Shown here piece by piece: positions 62,320 to 64,000 of a stretch of DNA of 64,000 nt. Within the stretch, counting starts at the first letter, position 1; every line of letters starts with the position of its first letter. The stretch is from Hyphomicrobiales bacterium (GTDB taxonomy: Bacteria > Pseudomonadota > Alphaproteobacteria > Rhizobiales > Rhizobiaceae). Made by a program: the position numbers and the translations under genes. The stretch spans positions 16,844 through 80,843 of the forward strand of contig UCEY01000050.1 of assembly GCA_900471605.1 (NCBI GenBank), in the 5' to 3' direction. Below the pieces are notes generated by a model. It searched no databases. It saw only the letters and a program-made list of their open reading frames with translations, and was not told where the DNA came from.

Positions 62320-62508
62320 ATGACCACGCGTATGAATCCGGACGAAGTTGACAGTAAAGGCTTCAAGAAAGTCTGGAGTGTCGCCGAATTCGCCAAGCGT
62401 TACCGTCTCGACCGCGAAGAGGAGACCCGTCTTCTGAAGCTTCTCGGGCCATTCGCGTCGCAACACGAATTACTCATGAATGCGAGCCGTGCTCCGCGCT
62501 TCCGGTAA
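62320..62508 (+). CDS. 62-aa conserved-looking small protein, unknown function
   Basis: AGGGGA lies 8 nt before ATG 62320. The 62-aa product MTTRMNPDEVDSKGFKKV... has a helix-rich middle (WSVAEFAKRYRLDREEETRLLKLLG) that looks like a small DNA- or protein-binding helical bundle, and no membrane segment. It could be an adaptor or a regulator; no family is recognised. Confidence 0.7.
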   Translation: MTTRMNPDEVDSKGFKKVWSVAEFAKRYRLDREEETRLLKLLGPFASQHELLMNASRAPRFR

Positions 62509-62686
62509 AGTAAGGGCCGAGACCGTGCATTTCCGCGCTTGCTGCAAGCCGCGAGGTTCCAGGCAGTTGAAAGCTTGCGGTTACCGGCAACTCCTTCCCG
62601 CAGGAACCTTTACCTCCCTCTTTTAGTTGGTCTTCCGTGACCATTGGCGCCAGGCGGTGGAACCGCTGCGCAGAAGGAGGATAACC

Positions 62687-63010
62687 ATGATAAGACTGAT
62701 TTCGAATACCGGGCTTGCCATTGCCCTCTCGCTCGGCGCGGTCGGCGCCTTCTCAACTCCCGCTTCCGCACAGGATATCGAACTTCGCCTGAGTCCGGAT
62801 GGCCCGCGGCCGGTGATCCGTGACCGGGACCGCGACTATGACCGTCGGGGCTGCAGCCCGGGCGAAGCACGAGCCGCCGCCCGCGACGAAGGTTTTCGCG
62901 ATGCCCAGGTCGTGCGGGTGACCAGCCGCAGCGTCACCGTCGAAGGGTTTACCCGTAATGGGCCGGATCGCATCACTTTCGCCAACCGCCGCGGCTGTCC
63001 GGAAATCTGA
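62687..63010 (+). CDS. Small secreted protein, unknown function
   Basis: A 107-aa precursor from ATG 62687 after a perfect AAGGAGG. The signal peptide (MIRLISNTGLAIALSLGA then FSTPASA) is cleaved before QD. The mature part has an Arg/Asp-rich segment (RDRDRDYDRR), two Cys (GCSPGEAR and RGCPEI) that could form one disulfide, and a C-terminal beta-rich VVRVTSRSVTVEGFTRNGPDRITFANRRG. A terminator follows. Found here with three other small genes; function unknown. Confidence 0.82.
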   Translation: MIRLISNTGLAIALSLGAVGAFSTPASAQDIELRLSPDGPRPVIRDRDRDYDRRGCSPGEARAAARDEGFRDAQVVRVTSRSVTVEGFTRNGPDRITFANRRGCPEI

Positions 63011-63036
63011 TCTGTCGCCACCTCCCCGACTACCGA

Positions 63037-63064
63037 AAGCTCCGCCCCGGCGGGGCTTTTTTTG
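63037..63064 (+). terminator. Terminator of the small secreted protein gene
   Basis: AAAGCTCCGCC / GGCGGGGCTTT nearly perfect arms with a very short loop, then seven T. It begins 26 nt past the stop. Confidence 0.88.
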
Positions 63065-63287
63065 ACGTGGAGCGTTTCAGCGCAGATGCAGCAAATTAAG
63101 GGCAATTGTTAATTCTCATATTTACCGTAAATGAATTGGCAAGGAGTTGAGGCCAGATTTGCCCCCGTACGACGGATTTGGTGTTCCTTCAGATTGAAGA
63201 AACCGAGTGGCATGACGCCGGACCGCCGTGCCGGTAAATCAGCCCGGAATGTCCCTTCCAATCATCAGCCATTCAAGGGGCACCTCA

Positions 63288-64000
63288 ATGACCAGCATTC
63301 TCACCAACATTGCAGCTATGTCTGCGCTCCAGACCCTTCGCGGTATCGCCAACGACATGGAATCGACGCAGAGCCGCGTTTCCTCCGGTCTGCGTGTCGG
63401 CACCGCCTCCGACAACGCCGCCTACTGGTCGATCGCGACCACCATGCGTTCCGACAACGGCGCTCTTTCCGCAGTCCAGGACGCTCTCGGCCTCGGCGCC
63501 GCAAAGGTCGATACCGCCTATTCCGCCATGGAATCGGCCATCGACGTCGTCACCGAAATCAAGAACAAGCTGGTTGCAGCGTCCGAGCCGGGCGTCGACA
63601 AGTCCAAGGTCCAGGAAGAAATCACCCAGCTGCAGAGCCAGCTGAAGAGCATCGCCTCCTCCGCTTCGTTCTCCGGCGAAAACTGGCTGCAGGCCGAAAT
63701 CGGCGGCACCCAGAACGCCACGACCGGTGTCATCCAGGCCGGCACCGAAATCACCAAGCAGCTCGTTGGTTCGTTCATCCGCGATGCGGACGGAAGCGTG
63801 ACGGTCAAGACCATCAACGTGGTCCTCGACGAAACCAACGTCCTGTTCGACCTTTCCGGCGGCCACGGCGGTCTTCTCGACAGCAACGCTCTCAACGGTT
63901 TCCGCGCCATCAACTACGACGACGGCACGACCAACCAGAAGCAATATTTCGGCAAGGTCAACACGTCCGGCTACTACGCCACCAACGCTGTCTGGAAGGA
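63288..64000 (+). CDS. Flagellin (3' end outside window)
   Basis: Structural subunit of the flagellar filament. ATG 63288 follows AAGGGGCACC. 237 codons are visible. The N-terminal D0/D1 domain is MTSILTNIAAMSALQTLRGI, then QSRVSSGLRVGTASDNAAYWSIATTMRSD, with LGLGAAKVDTAYSAMESAIDVV and SQLKSIASSASFSGENWL, the rhizobial complex-flagellin pattern. The variable D2/D3 region starts near residue 140. The C-terminal D1/D0 lies outside. The upstream 277-nt gap carries the promoter, which I could not locate with confidence. Confidence 0.95.
   Translation, partial: MTSILTNIAAMSALQTLRGIANDMESTQSRVSSGLRVGTASDNAAYWSIATTMRSDNGALSAVQDALGLGAAKVDTAYSAMESAIDVVTEIKNKLVAASEPGVDKSKVQEEITQLQSQLKSIASSASFSGENWLQAEIGGTQNATTGVIQAGTEITKQLVGSFIRDADGSVTVKTINVVLDETNVLFDLSGGHGGLLDSNALNGFRAINYDDGTTNQKQYFGKVNTSGYYATNAVWK

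Noticed and set aside
1..64000. CRISPR array, prophage, integrase or tRNA
   Set aside because: No regularly spaced direct repeats, no phage or integrase genes and no tRNA cloverleaf were recognised by eye. A tRNAscan and a repeat search would settle this.

Overview
The window looks like a chromosomal segment of a Rhizobiaceae alphaproteobacterium (Rhizobium / Neorhizobium / Agrobacterium / Sinorhizobium group). The evidence is high GC, a clpP-clpX-lon-hupB run, rplM-rpsI followed by agmatinase and argC, a ctaA-DUF2842 pair, a rhizobial-type flagellin, and an rkpA-rkpG-rkpH block otherwise known from Sinorhizobium K-antigen loci. I see no phage, no transposase, no CRISPR array, and no tRNA or rRNA gene.

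Layout. 1-19.2 kb is a surface-polysaccharide island. A WcaI-like glycosyltransferase (cut by the left edge), fcl and gmd (GDP-fucose), a Wzc/GumC-type tyrosine autokinase and a Wza-type export lipoprotein lie on the minus strand. A PPP-type phosphatase follows on the plus strand. Then come rkpH, rkpG and a 7.5-kb rkpA (KS-AT-DH-linker-ER-KR-ACP megasynthase), with a second Wza-type lipoprotein upstream, all on the minus strand. 19.5-29 kb holds an unknown membrane protein, a MITE-like inverted-repeat element, a YhaN/SbcC-like ATPase with its SbcD/YhaO-like nuclease, an aldo-keto reductase and a periplasmic phytase-like protein. 29-34.6 kb is the protein quality-control run hupB, lon, clpX, clpP. 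35-45 kb holds mixed metabolic genes: diguanylate cyclase, gamma-glutamyltransferase, a CYTH-like protein, a P450, an SDR/MarR pair, a cupin, O-acetylhomoserine sulfhydrylase, a DUF6455-like protein and a CoA-binding protein. 45.1-45.9 kb is an unusually long non-coding stretch ending in a strong promoter for rplM-rpsI. 46.9-53.2 kb carries an Lrp regulator with phhA, speB, argC plus an overlapping kinase, DoxX, ctaA and DUF2842. 53.3-61.7 kb is a second polysaccharide locus (GNAT, Wzz with a degenerate P-loop, short Wza, GT4, initiating sugar transferase, Wzy-like polymerase) that resembles the unipolar polysaccharide (upp) or holdfast type. 61.7-63 kb carries four small proteins, and the window ends inside a flagellin gene.

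How the genes work together. The most interesting reading concerns rkpA-G-H. RkpA is a complete reducing polyketide/fatty-acid module with no thioesterase. RkpG is a PLP alpha-oxoamine synthase. RkpH carries motifs of 3-ketodihydrosphingosine reductase, including YPPDT in the substrate region. This is the same three-step logic used by serine palmitoyltransferase plus KDSR, and by the fungal fumonisin genes: build a chain on an ACP, release it by decarboxylative condensation with an amino acid, then reduce the 3-ketone. I therefore propose that this locus makes a sphingoid-base-like lipid for anchoring or exporting a capsular or fucose-containing polysaccharide. This is inference from motifs and gene order, not shown by the sequence alone.
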